This document shows, in pieces, positions 47,001 through 57,435 of a stretch of 64,000 nucleotides of DNA (position 1 is its first letter; each line of letters opens with the position of its first letter). Location of the stretch: the NCBI RefSeq assembly GCF_021412625.1, contig NZ_JAKCFI010000009.1, forward strand, positions 186,001-250,000, read 5' to 3'. A program made the position numbers and the translations under genes. The DNA is from Myxococcus stipitatus. GTDB taxonomy: Bacteria > Myxococcota > Myxococcia > Myxococcales > Myxococcaceae. The notes beneath the pieces were generated by a model. The model had not been told where the DNA came from, did not search any database, and was given only the letters and a program-made list of their open reading frames with translations.

Positions 47001-48196
47001 TCTACCGCGTCGACTCGCTGTCCATCTGCCAGCTCATCCCCGTGCTGACCGACCCGACGCCGGGCGGCACGTCCGACCCGACCATCGGCGGCAACGGCAC
47101 GCCGGGCGCCACCATCCAGGTCTACGTCGACGGTGGCACCACGCCCGCGTGCACCGCCGTCGTCGACGCCAACGGACACTGGACGTGCAGCCTGGGGGAC
47201 ATCCCCGAGGGACCGCACGACGTGGTGCTCACCACCACCGTGATTGGCGTGACGGAGACGGCGCCGGAGGTGAGCATCGTCATCGACCGCGCGCCGCCCA
47301 CCACGCCCGTCATCACCGGCCCCGTCTCCGGCTCCGTCCTGTCCACGCGGACGCCGCCCATCAGCGGCACGGCGGACCCGGGCGCCACGGTGACGGTGAG
47401 CGAGAACGGCGCCGTGCTGTGCACCGCGGTGGCGGACGCCACCGGACACTGGACCTGCACGCCGTCCTCGCCCCTGAGCGAGGGGCCGCACGAGGTGGTG
47501 GCCGTCGCCACCAACGACTTCGGCACCCAGAGCACGCCCTCCACCGCCGTGCCCTTCACGGTGGACGTGACGGCGCCCGTCGCGCCCGTCATCACCGGCC
47601 CCGCGCCCGGCTCGCTGCTGAACACCAACACCCCGGACATCAGCGGCACGGGGACGCCCGGCACCACGGTGGCGGTGCGCGAGGGCGGCACCCTGGTATG
47701 CACCGCCACCGTCCAGGACGACGGCCGCTGGAGCTGCGCGCCCGCCACGCCGCTGGCGGACGGCACGCACACCGTCACGGCCACGGCCACCGACGCCGCG
47801 GGCAACGTCAGCCCCCGGTCCAACGAGGACACCTTCCGCTTGGACACCGTGGCGCCGGACACGTCGTTCAGCCGCAGCCCGCCGGCCCGCTCCGACGTGG
47901 ACGAGGCGCCGTTCGCCTACTCCGCCACCGAGCAGGGCGTGACGTACGAGTGCAGCCTGGATGGTCGGCCCTTCGGCCCCTGCCAGGACACCTACAACGT
48001 CAGCCGGGGTGAGCATGTCCTGCGGGTCCGCGCCACGGACGAGGCGGGCAACGTGGACGCCACGCCCGCCGAGTACCGCTGGACGGTGCTGGAGACGCGC
48101 GCCTTCGCGGGCGGCGGCTGCAGCGCGGCGCCGGCTCCGGCCGCCTGGCTCGCCCTGCTGGGTCTGCTGGGCCTGCGCCGCCGCAAGCAGCGCTAG
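44048..48196 (+). CDS. giant DUF4215 Cys-rich surface lipoprotein with Ig-like domains and MYXO-CTERM
   Basis: A 1382-aa protein. The N-terminal signal ends in lipobox LTGC. Fourteen DUF4215 repeats (CDDGN-x5-DGC type) follow, interrupted near residues 195-345 by a beta-rich insert (FFNTGVDQNNRRLE to YLFVDAF). After the repeats come a globular segment, three or four bacterial Ig-like domains (GTPGATVTV, then GHWTC) and the C-terminal MYXO-CTERM tail (Cys, small residues, WLALLGLLGL, RRR). It is presumably displayed on the cell surface and processed by a myxosortase. Having both an N-terminal lipobox and a C-terminal sorting tail is unusual. It is coupled to the OmpA-like gene. An adhesin or recognition role is inferred. 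Confidence 0.88.
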   Translation: MNTRVIESPCRVPPGPTGSRTARPLAALALALLTVLTGCERDAAPASLQEEVLVSQSASLVGDGRLQVGEQCDDGNTVSGDGCSATGAIEAGYLCHVPGRACSLASLCGNNVINLGEACDDGNTVAGTNGCTADCDLSLCGNGLFNNRQYPNFDQEICDDGNRVEGDGCSRLCEVEPGFACAGNPSRCVRAGVVFFNTGVDQNNRRLESGVDPHWFYVEDGVGATPGVRDANDWPQELQTARYMGERGASTCVYQDFLIPSTTKVANFRMRLATFNDNDFAGARVNGTSITPVVVSSPGGQPWQKNIIRELGTNAPWHTGLNRVELCNENEENPPNAFRYLFVDAFDDRCGDGAVSVREDCDDGNTTNGDGCSATCGIEPGYGCAGAPSSCALTCGNGSLNPGEQCDDGNPTVGDGCDASCRVEAGYACPTPGQACVATCGNGVINPGEQCDDGNVVNSDGCSAACRVERGYECSGAPSDCAPLCGNGVLNPGELCDDGNTVANDGCSIACTLELGYACPVPGQACAQTCGNGTVNPGEQCDDGNLTSGDGCATECSVEPGYACSRPESGPSACAKTCGDGRTEGNESCDDGNTTPGDGCSQGCAVETGYQCNSSAPSACSAICGDGIRVGGETCDDGNTAAGDGCDDTCAVESGWSCPVPGSACAKTCGNGTVNAGEACDDGDTENGDGCSNTCTVEPGYSCSGTPTTCSTTCGDGVVAGAEVCDDGNLESGDTCSPRCLWELGQPCNASGVCDSGLCNPNTDRCILANVCGNGMLDEGEQCDDANTTAGDGCGTTCAIEAGYTCVGNPSTCAVTCGDGVRAASEACDDGNTTPGDGCDAACAVEAGSACQNPGIHEFYSRNGRNQCTQAGNLTEPTLPESTAQAALTVPGRYRASYVAGAVSYSDGVKWYPGVFGFNHATAAGEQRFSLGHVPAGSGGSATRDEAMAEGFTQRRDFDAVTGDVRVALVDTDCANGNNSDTASIYRVDSLSICQLIPVLTDPTPGGTSDPTIGGNGTPGATIQVYVDGGTTPACTAVVDANGHWTCSLGDIPEGPHDVVLTTTVIGVTETAPEVSIVIDRAPPTTPVITGPVSGSVLSTRTPPISGTADPGATVTVSENGAVLCTAVADATGHWTCTPSSPLSEGPHEVVAVATNDFGTQSTPSTAVPFTVDVTAPVAPVITGPAPGSLLNTNTPDISGTGTPGTTVAVREGGTLVCTATVQDDGRWSCAPATPLADGTHTVTATATDAAGNVSPRSNEDTFRLDTVAPDTSFSRSPPARSDVDEAPFAYSATEQGVTYECSLDGRPFGPCQDTYNVSRGEHVLRVRATDEAGNVDATPAEYRWTVLETRAFAGGGCSAAPAPAAWLALLGLLGLRRRKQR
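44230..46610 (+). repeat. fourteen DUF4215 Cys-rich coding repeats
   Basis: In-frame units of about 40-50 residues, each holding CGNG, GEQCDDGN, GDGC and a GYxC element. The first three units lie before an inserted domain, and eleven follow it. This is a protein repeat with diverged DNA, not a CRISPR or mobile element. Confidence 0.85.
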
Positions 48197-48207
48197 TCGC
48201 ACCTTCT

Positions 48208-48274
48208 CCGCCGGGAGGTCCACGCCCCTTCCCCCATTGTTCCCCCTCTGGGGACAACGTGGGCCTCCCGGCGG
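48208..48274. terminator. long stem-loop between the surface-protein gene and the kinase gene
   Basis: CCGCCGGGAGG (48208-48218) pairs with CCTCCCGGCGG (48264-48274). The stem continues inward with one wobble pair (TCCAC with GTGGG) to about 16 bp. A second small hairpin of C-run/G-run type (TTCCCCC, GGGGACAA) sits in the loop. It starts 12 nt after the DUF4215 stop and probably terminates that operon. Confidence 0.65.
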
Positions 48275-48304
48275 TCCTCTCCCCGCCGCCCCGGCGCACC
48301 CCGT

Positions 48305-51300
48305 ATGCTGGGGGGCGTGGACACGGTGGGGAAGAAGCAGGAGACGTACGAGGAGGAGCTGCTCCTCGCGCTGGACGAGGGGTTGATCTCCGCCACGGAG
48401 TCGGCCGCCCTGCGCGAGGAGGCGCTCGGCCTGGGGCGCAGCCCCCTGGAGCTGCTCCACGAGCAGGGCCGCCTCAGCGAACACACGCTGATGGCCCTGC
48501 GGGAGGAGCTCACGCGGGAGCACGCGGCCCCCGCGGGCGCGACGCCCCTGGAGGCCGCGACGCTCGACCCCGGGACGCCCGCCACGCCCGGGGTGGCGCC
48601 GCCCGTGGCGCCGGCCACCGAGCCGGACTTCCCCGTGCCGGACTGGAACCGCTACCAGCCGGTGCGCTTCCTGGGTCAGGGCGGCATGGGGCAGGTGTTC
48701 CTCGCGTACGACCCGCTCCTGCGCCGCAACGTCGCGCTCAAGTTCGTCAAGGGAGGCGACCCGGAGCTGGCCCGGCGCTTCCTCTCCGAGGCCCGCGCCC
48801 AGGCCCGCGTGCGCCACGAGCGCGTGTGCGAGGTGTACGAGGTCGGCGAGGTGCAGGGCCGCGGCTACATCGCCATGCGGTACGTGGCCGGCCAGCCCCT
48901 GGGGCAGCTGGCGGGCTCGCTGACGCTGGAGCAGAAGGTGTTGCTCCTGCGCCAGGCCGCCGAAGGCGTCCACGCCGCCCACCGCGCGGGGCTGGTCCAC
49001 CGCGACATCAAGCCCGGCAACATCCTGGTGGAGCGCACGGAGGACGGCGGCTTCACGCCCTTCGTCATGGACTTCGGCCTGGCGCGGGACTGGCGCGAGG
49101 AGGGCGGCGCTTCCCACCTGGTGATGGGGACCCCGCACTACATGGCGCCCGAGCAGGCGCTGGGCGACGTGTCGCGGCTGGACCGGCGCGTGGACGTGTA
49201 CGCGCTCGGGGCGACGCTCTACCGCCTGCTCACCGGCACCACGCCGCTGCCGGGCGACCAGGACCTGCTCACCCGCCTCCAGACGGAGGAGCCCCGCCCG
49301 CCGCGCGCGCTGGACCGGGACATCCCCCAGGACCTGGAAGCCATCGTCCTCAAGTGCCTGGAGAAGGAGCGCTCGGCCCGGTACGACTCGGCGCGCGCGC
49401 TCGCGGAGGACCTGGAGCGCTTCCTCGCCGGCGAACCGGTGCAGGCGCGGCGCGGCGCGGGCTACTGGCTGCGCCGCAAGGCGCGCAAGCACCGCGTCGC
49501 GCTGGTGGCGGGCCTGACGGCGCTCACGGTGGTGGGGCTGGCGTTGGGACAGGCGGTGCGCGCCCGGGGCGAGGTGGCCGAGAGGGAGCGGCTCACCCGC
49601 AGCTTCACGGAGCGGGTGGAGCGCATCGAGGCGGCGGCGCGCTACTCGGCGCTGTCGCGCCTGCACGACACGCGCGAGGACCGCCGGGGGCTGCGCGCCA
49701 GCATGGAGGCGCTGGAGGTGGAGGTGCGGGAAGCGGGCCCCCAGGCCCTGGGCCCGGGGCACTACGCGCTGGGGCGCGCGCTGCTGGCGCTGGGGGACGT
49801 GGAGGGCGCCCGCGCGCGGCTCGAGTCCGCCTGGGCCCACGGCTACCGCGAGCCTCGCGCCGCGTGGGCGCTGGCCCTGGTGCTGGGAGACCAGTACCGC
49901 GAGAAGCTCCTGCTGGACGTGGAGCGGCGCAACCCCGAGCAACGCGAGGCGCGCCGGCGCGAGCTGGAGCAGCGCTACCGCGACCCCGCGCTCGCGTACC
50001 TGCGCCAGGCGGAGGGGCCCGACGTGCCCGCGCCGCCCCTGTACGTGAAGGCCCTGTTCGCCTTCCACGAGGGCCGCCTCGAGGAGGCCCTGGGGCACCT
50101 GGATGCCATGGGCAACACCCAGCCCTGGTTCCACGAGGCGCCGCTCCTGCGCGGCGACGTGTACCTGGCGCGCGGCACCCAGCGCTGGACCCAAGGCGAC
50201 AGCGCCGGCGCGCAGGCGGACCTGGAGGCCGGACGCAAGGCGTACGCCGCCGCCATCGCCACGGCGGAGAGCCAGCCCGCCGGCCACTACGCCCTGGGGC
50301 GGCTGGAGCTGGCCGCGCTCGCCATGGAGATCGACGGCGCGGGCAACATGCAGCAGCCCTATCAGCGGGGGCTGGAGTCCCTGACGTACGCGCTCGCCGC
50401 CGCGCCGGACCACCACCGCTCCATGGTGGCGCTGTCGCGGCTGCACCGTCGCCTCGCGGAGCTCCGCTCGCTCCAGGGCGCGTCGGACGCGGAGCCGCTG
50501 CTGCGCCAGGCCATCGACACGGCGCGCGCCGCGCTCGCGCTCGCGCCCGCCAGCGACCGCGTCCCGCTGGAGCTGGCCATCACCTACCGCGTGTGGGCGC
50601 GCCACCGGCAGCGCCTTGGACAGGACCCGCGCGAGCAGCTGCGCCTGGCCATCGAGGCCTGCGAGCGCATGGCCCCGGAGGAGCGCGACTACGCCTTCTT
50701 CGCCAACCTCGGCGTCGCATACCAGGTGTGGGCGGACTACGAGGGCGAGCACGGCGAGGACCCCCGGGCCCACCAGGACAAGGCCATCGAGGCCTACCTC
50801 GCGGCCATCCGCCTGCGCGAGTCACAGGCGGACGCGTGGATCAACCTGGGCAACGCATACCGCTCCCGCGCCGCCGGACCGCACGCCCCGGACGCGGCGG
50901 GAGACCTGACGCGCGCGCTCGACGCCATCCAGCGCGCGCTCGCGCTCAACCCGCGCAGCATCGCCGCGTGCTTCCAGGGCGCGGACGTCGGCGAGCAGCT
51001 CGCGCGCTGGCGGCTGGAGCACGGCGAGGACCCCACGGCCGACGTGGAGAAGGCGCTCGCCCTCTACCGGCAGGCGCTCGCCATCAACCCCCGCCTGCCC
51101 CAGCTGCACAACGGCCTGGGCGCGGTGCTGCTGTGGCGGGCCGAGCAGCGGTGGGAGGAAGGCGCGGACCCGGAGCCCCTGCTCGCCGAGGCGCGCGCGG
51201 CCTTCGAGCAGGCGCGCGCGGTCGCCCCCCAACAGGCCTTCGCCTACAACAACCTGGGCGAGGTGGAGGCGGTGCGCGCGGGCTTCCTGCTCGCGCGCGG

Positions 51301-51988
51301 CGCGGACGTCAGCCGCGCCCTCCAGACGGCCCTGGTGGACTACCGCAAGGCGCTGGAGCTGCTGGCCGGCGACGCCGACCTGTGGACCAACGTCGCCCGC
51401 GTCCACGTGCTGCGCGCCACCGACGCGTTGGAGCGCGAACGGGACCCGGCCCCGGAGCTCGCCCGCGCCCAGGAGGCGCTCGACGAGGCCCGCAAGCTCA
51501 ACCCCCGCCTGGGCTATGCGTGGCGCTACCAGGCCGGCGCGCTCGACGTGCGAGCCCGCGAGCGCGCCGCGAAGGGCGCGGCGACGGATGACGACTTCGC
51601 CCGCGCCGCGGAGGCCTTCACGCAGGCGGTGGCGCTGGCGCCCCGTCGACACGAGTACCTGCTGGCGGCGGGCGAGCTGCAGCTCGCCTGGGGTCGCTGG
51701 AAGCTGGGCCGGGGCGAGGACGCGACCCAGGCCCTGACGCGGGGCCTGGAGCACGTCGAACAGGTGCTCTCCGCGCGGCCCCGCTGGGCGCGCGCGCTGC
51801 TGCTGCGCGCGGGACTGGGCCTGGCGCGCTCGGAGATACCCGGGCCCGCCGACGAACAACAGCGCCTGCGGGCCCAGGCCCGCGAGGACGCCGAGCGCGC
51901 GCTCGCGGGCAACCCCCACCTGACGCGAGCCTGGAAGGCCCGCTCACCCGCCCACGCGGAGCTGGTGACGACACCCTCCAGGCCCTGA
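48305..51988 (+). CDS. membrane Ser/Thr protein kinase with TPR sensor domain (PknB-like)
   Basis: A 1227-aa Hanks-type kinase. Gly loop GQGGMGQVF at about 123, ATP Lys in VALKFVK at about 146, catalytic HRDIKPGN near 232, DFG at 256 and APE near 281. One transmembrane helix at about 398-420 (VALVAGLTALTVVGLALG) is followed by 800 residues of TPR-type helical repeats, presumably periplasmic. All catalytic residues are present. The ATG at 48305 lacks a ribosome site; a GTG at 48317 follows GGGGGG and may be the real start. The target is unknown, and the adjacent 52003 gene is divergent in strand. Confidence 0.92.
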   Translation: MLGGVDTVGKKQETYEEELLLALDEGLISATESAALREEALGLGRSPLELLHEQGRLSEHTLMALREELTREHAAPAGATPLEAATLDPGTPATPGVAPPVAPATEPDFPVPDWNRYQPVRFLGQGGMGQVFLAYDPLLRRNVALKFVKGGDPELARRFLSEARAQARVRHERVCEVYEVGEVQGRGYIAMRYVAGQPLGQLAGSLTLEQKVLLLRQAAEGVHAAHRAGLVHRDIKPGNILVERTEDGGFTPFVMDFGLARDWREEGGASHLVMGTPHYMAPEQALGDVSRLDRRVDVYALGATLYRLLTGTTPLPGDQDLLTRLQTEEPRPPRALDRDIPQDLEAIVLKCLEKERSARYDSARALAEDLERFLAGEPVQARRGAGYWLRRKARKHRVALVAGLTALTVVGLALGQAVRARGEVAERERLTRSFTERVERIEAAARYSALSRLHDTREDRRGLRASMEALEVEVREAGPQALGPGHYALGRALLALGDVEGARARLESAWAHGYREPRAAWALALVLGDQYREKLLLDVERRNPEQREARRRELEQRYRDPALAYLRQAEGPDVPAPPLYVKALFAFHEGRLEEALGHLDAMGNTQPWFHEAPLLRGDVYLARGTQRWTQGDSAGAQADLEAGRKAYAAAIATAESQPAGHYALGRLELAALAMEIDGAGNMQQPYQRGLESLTYALAAAPDHHRSMVALSRLHRRLAELRSLQGASDAEPLLRQAIDTARAALALAPASDRVPLELAITYRVWARHRQRLGQDPREQLRLAIEACERMAPEERDYAFFANLGVAYQVWADYEGEHGEDPRAHQDKAIEAYLAAIRLRESQADAWINLGNAYRSRAAGPHAPDAAGDLTRALDAIQRALALNPRSIAACFQGADVGEQLARWRLEHGEDPTADVEKALALYRQALAINPRLPQLHNGLGAVLLWRAEQRWEEGADPEPLLAEARAAFEQARAVAPQQAFAYNNLGEVEAVRAGFLLARGADVSRALQTALVDYRKALELLAGDADLWTNVARVHVLRATDALERERDPAPELARAQEALDEARKLNPRLGYAWRYQAGALDVRARERAAKGAATDDDFARAAEAFTQAVALAPRRHEYLLAAGELQLAWGRWKLGRGEDATQALTRGLEHVEQVLSARPRWARALLLRAGLGLARSEIPGPADEQQRLRAQAREDAERALAGNPHLTRAWKARSPAHAELVTTPSRP

Positions 51989-52002
51989 GGGGACCGGGAC
52001 GA

Positions 52003-52380
52003 CTACTTCTTCCGGTCCTCGGGCGGGTCGGTGGTCACGTCGATGCCGCCCTTCTTCGTCTCCAGCTCGCTGCCAATGCGGCTGGCCGTCGACGGCGCGG
52101 AGCCCGGGTCCACGTTCATCTGCACGGAGAACGGATAGTTCCGGGGGTCGGCCACCAGCTTCACGGAGTGCTCGCTCGTGGCGGCGGCCAGGGTGATGTT
52201 GCTGAGCGGGAACGGCCCCTGGGCGTCGAAGCAGCTCCCGTCATCGAACGTCACCGTCGCGTTGAGAACGCTCGGGCCCAGGCGGAAGGTGACCTCCGCG
52301 CCACGGGACACGCGCCCCGAGGGGGGGTCGTAGATGAGTTCGGGGTTCTGGATCCAGATGGTGAGATTGCCGTTGCCCAT
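52003..52380 (-). CDS. small unknown beta-rich protein
   Basis: A 125-aa protein beginning MGNGNLTIWIQNPELIYDPP, with alternating strands and a central Cys (DGSCFDAQGPFPLS). The C-terminus is charged (TDPPEDRKK). No signal peptide or membrane helix is seen. AAGGAG is 9 nt before the ATG at 52380. It is convergent with the kinase gene. I do not recognise a family. Confidence 0.7.
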   Translation of the reverse strand: MGNGNLTIWIQNPELIYDPPSGRVSRGAEVTFRLGPSVLNATVTFDDGSCFDAQGPFPLSNITLAAATSEHSVKLVADPRNYPFSVQMNVDPGSAPSTASRIGSELETKKGGIDVTTDPPEDRKK

Positions 52381-52508
52381 GGGCCGAGGCTCCTTCGCGG
52401 GGTGAAACAAGTGGACATCCGTGACGGTGATTAGCAGGGGACGTACCAGGGGCCCCTGACATGCAAGCCCCTGGAAGCAGGAGCGCAGGGTGGACGGATG
52501 CGACGGAT

Positions 52509-52549
52509 GGACGCGTCAACGGCCCGAGCGGGCCCGGCCTGACGCGTCC
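52509..52549 (-). terminator. stem-loop after the sigma-54 activator gene
   Basis: GGACGCGTCA (52509-52518) pairs with TGACGCGTCC (52540-52549). The loop contains a second 6-bp hairpin, GGCCCG with CGGGCC. It lies 15-55 nt past the minus-strand activator stop (52564). Its core shares the ACGCGT centre of the palindromes at 42006 and 42048. Confidence 0.5.
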
Positions 52550-52563
52550 GATTCCACCGCCCG

Positions 52564-54183
<1,620 letters not shown>

Positions 54184-54528
54184 GGGCTTGAACGGTTTCC
54201 GGTACTTCCGGTTGTTCAGCCTACACCGAGCAGCGCCGGAGGCGCGCTCCGTCCTTGCCCCACCGTCCGGGAGGGCACGTTCCCGGCGGACGGTTCCTCG
54301 CTCGCTGAGAAAGCGACGGCCTTCGTGGAGCGCCGGCGTCGCTCCGAGGTCCTGCTCCAGCGCCGCGTCCGCCACGCGGGGGCGCTCGAAGCCGGGGCGG
54401 CGTTGGCCGGTGATGCCCGGTGATGCCCGGTGGAAGGCCTTCTCTCCACCGGGCGGAACGACGACGGGGCCGAGCGGGCCCCCCTACGCGGTGGAGTCAG
54501 CCTCCACCGCGTCCGGGGGAGACGCGCA
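54184..54528. other. intergenic region between infC and the activator gene
   Basis: 345 bp with no credible gene. It includes two strong hairpins downstream of infC (annotated separately), a short direct repeat GGTGATGCCC at 54410-54429, and the activator promoter region. I found no -35/-10 pair that stands out. Confidence 0.5.
54425..54511 (-). terminator. double stem-loop downstream of infC
   Basis: Read on the minus strand after the infC stop at 54529. The first stem is CGCGGTGGAG (54487-54496) with CTCCACCGCG (54502-54511), 10 bp and a 5-nt loop. The second is GCCCGGTGGA (54425-54434) with TCCACCGGGC (54445-54454), 10 bp and a 10-nt loop. Both lack T-runs. Together they mark infC as the end of its transcript. 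Confidence 0.7.
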
Positions 54529-55233
<705 letters not shown>

Positions 55234-55562
55234 GTGACGCTCCTCTGAAAGTGGTGGGCCGGCCTGCACCCTGAAGGTTGGCAGGCCACTGCTTTACGGC
55301 ATCGGACGGGTCGACGGTGACGGCAGGCGGCCCGCCCCACTGACACCCACGCAAGGTACAGCCCCCCCCTGCGTGAGGGTGAAGTCGCTGGCCCCCCCGC
55401 CTGGTGGGAGAGGGAGCCCGGGGACAAATATATCGCTATCCGGGAGGACTAGCCCACCAGCGGAGATAACGCCAGGGCCGCCGCCTCGCCCTGGATTCCG
55501 CCCGGGGCGGAGTCCGGGGAGGTGTCGGGGACCGGACCCTGGGCCTGCCCGGGAGGGGGGGA
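55234..55562 (-). promoter_or_regulatory. infC leader and upstream region
   Basis: 329 bp without a gene. Just before the infC ribosome site is a 7-bp hairpin (GGCCTGC 55261-55267 with GCAGGCC 55281-55287) that could affect translation. At 55427-55440 is the only AT-rich island in this area; on the minus strand it reads TATATT, a possible -10 element, but no good -35 precedes it. That would give a leader near 190 nt. Confidence 0.45.
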
Positions 55563-56105
55563 CTACCGGCGGCGCGCCCGCCACTCCTCGCGGCTCTGGC
55601 CCCAGACTTCGACGGGAGAGGCCTCGAGGGGCGGCGGCAGCTTGCCGGGGCCCTTCAGGGGGGAGCCCAGCCTGCGGGCGACCTGCTGGGACGGGGTGTT
55701 CTGCGGGTCGATGGTGTGGATGACCTCCGTCCAGCCCAGGTGGTCGAAGGCCCAGTCGATGGCCACGGTGGCGGCCTCCACGGCATACCCCTTGCCGTGG
55801 GCCTCCTTGAGCAGGGCCCATCCCACCTCCGTGCCCGGCCAGCCCTCCGGCATCCACGGCCCCGCCCGGCCAATCCAGCGGCCCGTCGCCTTCTCCACGA
55901 TGGAGAACATGGCGAAGCCCTGGAGCGTCCAGGACCCCGCCATGGCGCACAGCGCCCGCCACACGATGGGACGGGATTGCACCCCACCGATGAAGCGCGC
56001 GGTCTCGGGGTCCGCCATCAGCGCGCAGAAGCCCTCGAAGTCCTCGCGCGCGGTGGGACGGAGGATGAGGCGTGGGGTCTCCAGTGTCGGTCCAGGGGCG
56101 ATCAT
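55563..56105 (-). CDS. GNAT acetyltransferase, RimJ/RimL type
   Basis: A 180-aa protein. LETPRLILRPTAREDFEGF is the usual opening of Acetyltransf_3 members. GTEVGWALLKEAHGKGYAVEA carries the acetyl-CoA pyrophosphate loop (R/Q-x-x-G-x-G/A variant), and VIHTIDPQNTPSQQVARRLG is the closing motif. The acceptor (protein N-terminus, amine or antibiotic) is unknown. AGGAGA is 7 nt before the ATG at 56105. It is divergent from the nitronate monooxygenase gene. Confidence 0.88.
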   Translation of the reverse strand: MIAPGPTLETPRLILRPTAREDFEGFCALMADPETARFIGGVQSRPIVWRALCAMAGSWTLQGFAMFSIVEKATGRWIGRAGPWMPEGWPGTEVGWALLKEAHGKGYAVEAATVAIDWAFDHLGWTEVIHTIDPQNTPSQQVARRLGSPLKGPGKLPPPLEASPVEVWGQSREEWRARRR

Positions 56106-56326
56106 CACCGGTCTCCTGCTCGGAAATCGACCGCGCGAGGCTCGCATCCGGAGCGGGGCGGGACAAGCCACGCCCCCGCGCGCCTCCCGGCCACGGCACA
56201 AGCCCTCCTTCTCCGCGCGGTTACCCGAAACGGGACGCGCGTGGAGCCCCGCCGCGGATTCCGGTCGCGCGGCCCCCCGCCGCTCACTACCCCATGGGCC
56301 ACGAACCGACCGACGAGGAAGGCCCC

Positions 56327-57412
56327 ATGTGGACTGAGACGCGCGTGGCACGGAAGCTCGGGACGCGGCTGCCCTTGATTCAAGGGCCCTTTGGCGGAGG
56401 CATGTCCTCCACGCGGCTGGCGGCCGCGGTCTCCAACGCGGGGGGCCTGGGCTCGTTCGGGGCCCACCACCTGCCCCCGGCCGACATCGCCGCCACCGTG
56501 AAGGAGCTGCGGGAGCGGACGTCCGCCCCCTTCGGCATCAACCTGTGGGTGCCCCTGGAGGGCGAGAAGGCCCTGCGGCCCACTCCGGAGGAGTTCGCCG
56601 CCGGCGTCGCCCGGCTGAAGCACTGGTACGACGAGCTGGGGGTGCCCCTGCCTCAGTACCCGGGCGCCTTCTCCCAGGACTACGAGGCGCAGGTGGAGGC
56701 GGTCCTGGCGCTCGCGCCTCCCGTGTTCAGCTTCATCTTCGGCATCCCGTCGCCCCAGGTCCTGGAGGCGTGCCGCCAGAAGGGCATCGTCACCGTCGGC
56801 ACCGCGACGAACGTGGACGAGGGCGTGGCGCTGGAGAAGGCGGGGGTGGACCTCATCGTCGCCTCCGGCAGCGAGGCCGGCGGCCACCGCGCCTCGTTCC
56901 TGCGTCCCGCGGAGGAGTCCCCCGCCACCACGGCGCTGGTGCCGCAGCTGGCGGACCGGGTGCGCACGCCCCTGGTCGCGTCCGGCGGCATCGCGGACGG
57001 GCGCACGGTGGCCACCGCGCTGGCGCTGGGCGCCGAGGGCGTCCAGGTGGGGACGGCCTTCCTCGCCTGCGAGGAGTCCAACGCCAGTGACGCGTACCGC
57101 CGCGCGCTGCGCCAGGAGTCCGCCCGCGCCACCGTCCTCACCCGCGTGTTCTCCGGCCGCTACGCGCGCGGCATCAAGAACCGCTTCCTCCAGGAGCTGA
57201 CGCCCCACGAGGAGGACGTGCCGCCCTACCCCATCCAGAACTGGCTCACCACGCCCCTGCGCAAGGCGGCGGCGGCGCGGGGCCGCGAGGACCTGCTGTC
57301 CCTGTGGGCCGGACAGAACGCTCCGCTCATCCGCCACACCCGGGCGCCGGAGCTGGTGGCCTTCCTCGAAGAGGACACCACGCGCGTGCTGGCGCGGCTG
57401 TCCGGACTCTGA
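56327..57412 (+). CDS. nitronate monooxygenase/2-nitropropane dioxygenase-like flavoprotein
   Basis: A 361-aa TIM-barrel FMN enzyme. The N-terminal LPLIQGPFGGGMSSTRLAAAVSNAGGLGSFG is the class signature. GSEAGGHRAS and GGIADGRTVATALALGAEGVQVGTAFL bind the FMN phosphate. Members oxidise alkyl nitronates to carbonyls and nitrite, and some act as quinone reductases. The ATG at 56327 follows GAGGAAGG; an ATG at 56294 is in frame but adds 11 residues. Single gene. Confidence 0.9.
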   Translation: MWTETRVARKLGTRLPLIQGPFGGGMSSTRLAAAVSNAGGLGSFGAHHLPPADIAATVKELRERTSAPFGINLWVPLEGEKALRPTPEEFAAGVARLKHWYDELGVPLPQYPGAFSQDYEAQVEAVLALAPPVFSFIFGIPSPQVLEACRQKGIVTVGTATNVDEGVALEKAGVDLIVASGSEAGGHRASFLRPAEESPATTALVPQLADRVRTPLVASGGIADGRTVATALALGAEGVQVGTAFLACEESNASDAYRRALRQESARATVLTRVFSGRYARGIKNRFLQELTPHEEDVPPYPIQNWLTTPLRKAAAARGREDLLSLWAGQNAPLIRHTRAPELVAFLEEDTTRVLARLSGL

Positions 57413-57435
57413 CGGGCCATCGGGACGCGCGGGGC

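Noticed and set aside
42341-50773. An 8.4-kb open frame on the minus strand across the OmpA, DUF4215 and kinase genes
   Set aside because: It mirrors GC3-rich plus-strand genes with clear domains. Its product is Arg/Ala/Gly/Val/His-rich with no motif, which is typical of antisense open frames in high-GC DNA.
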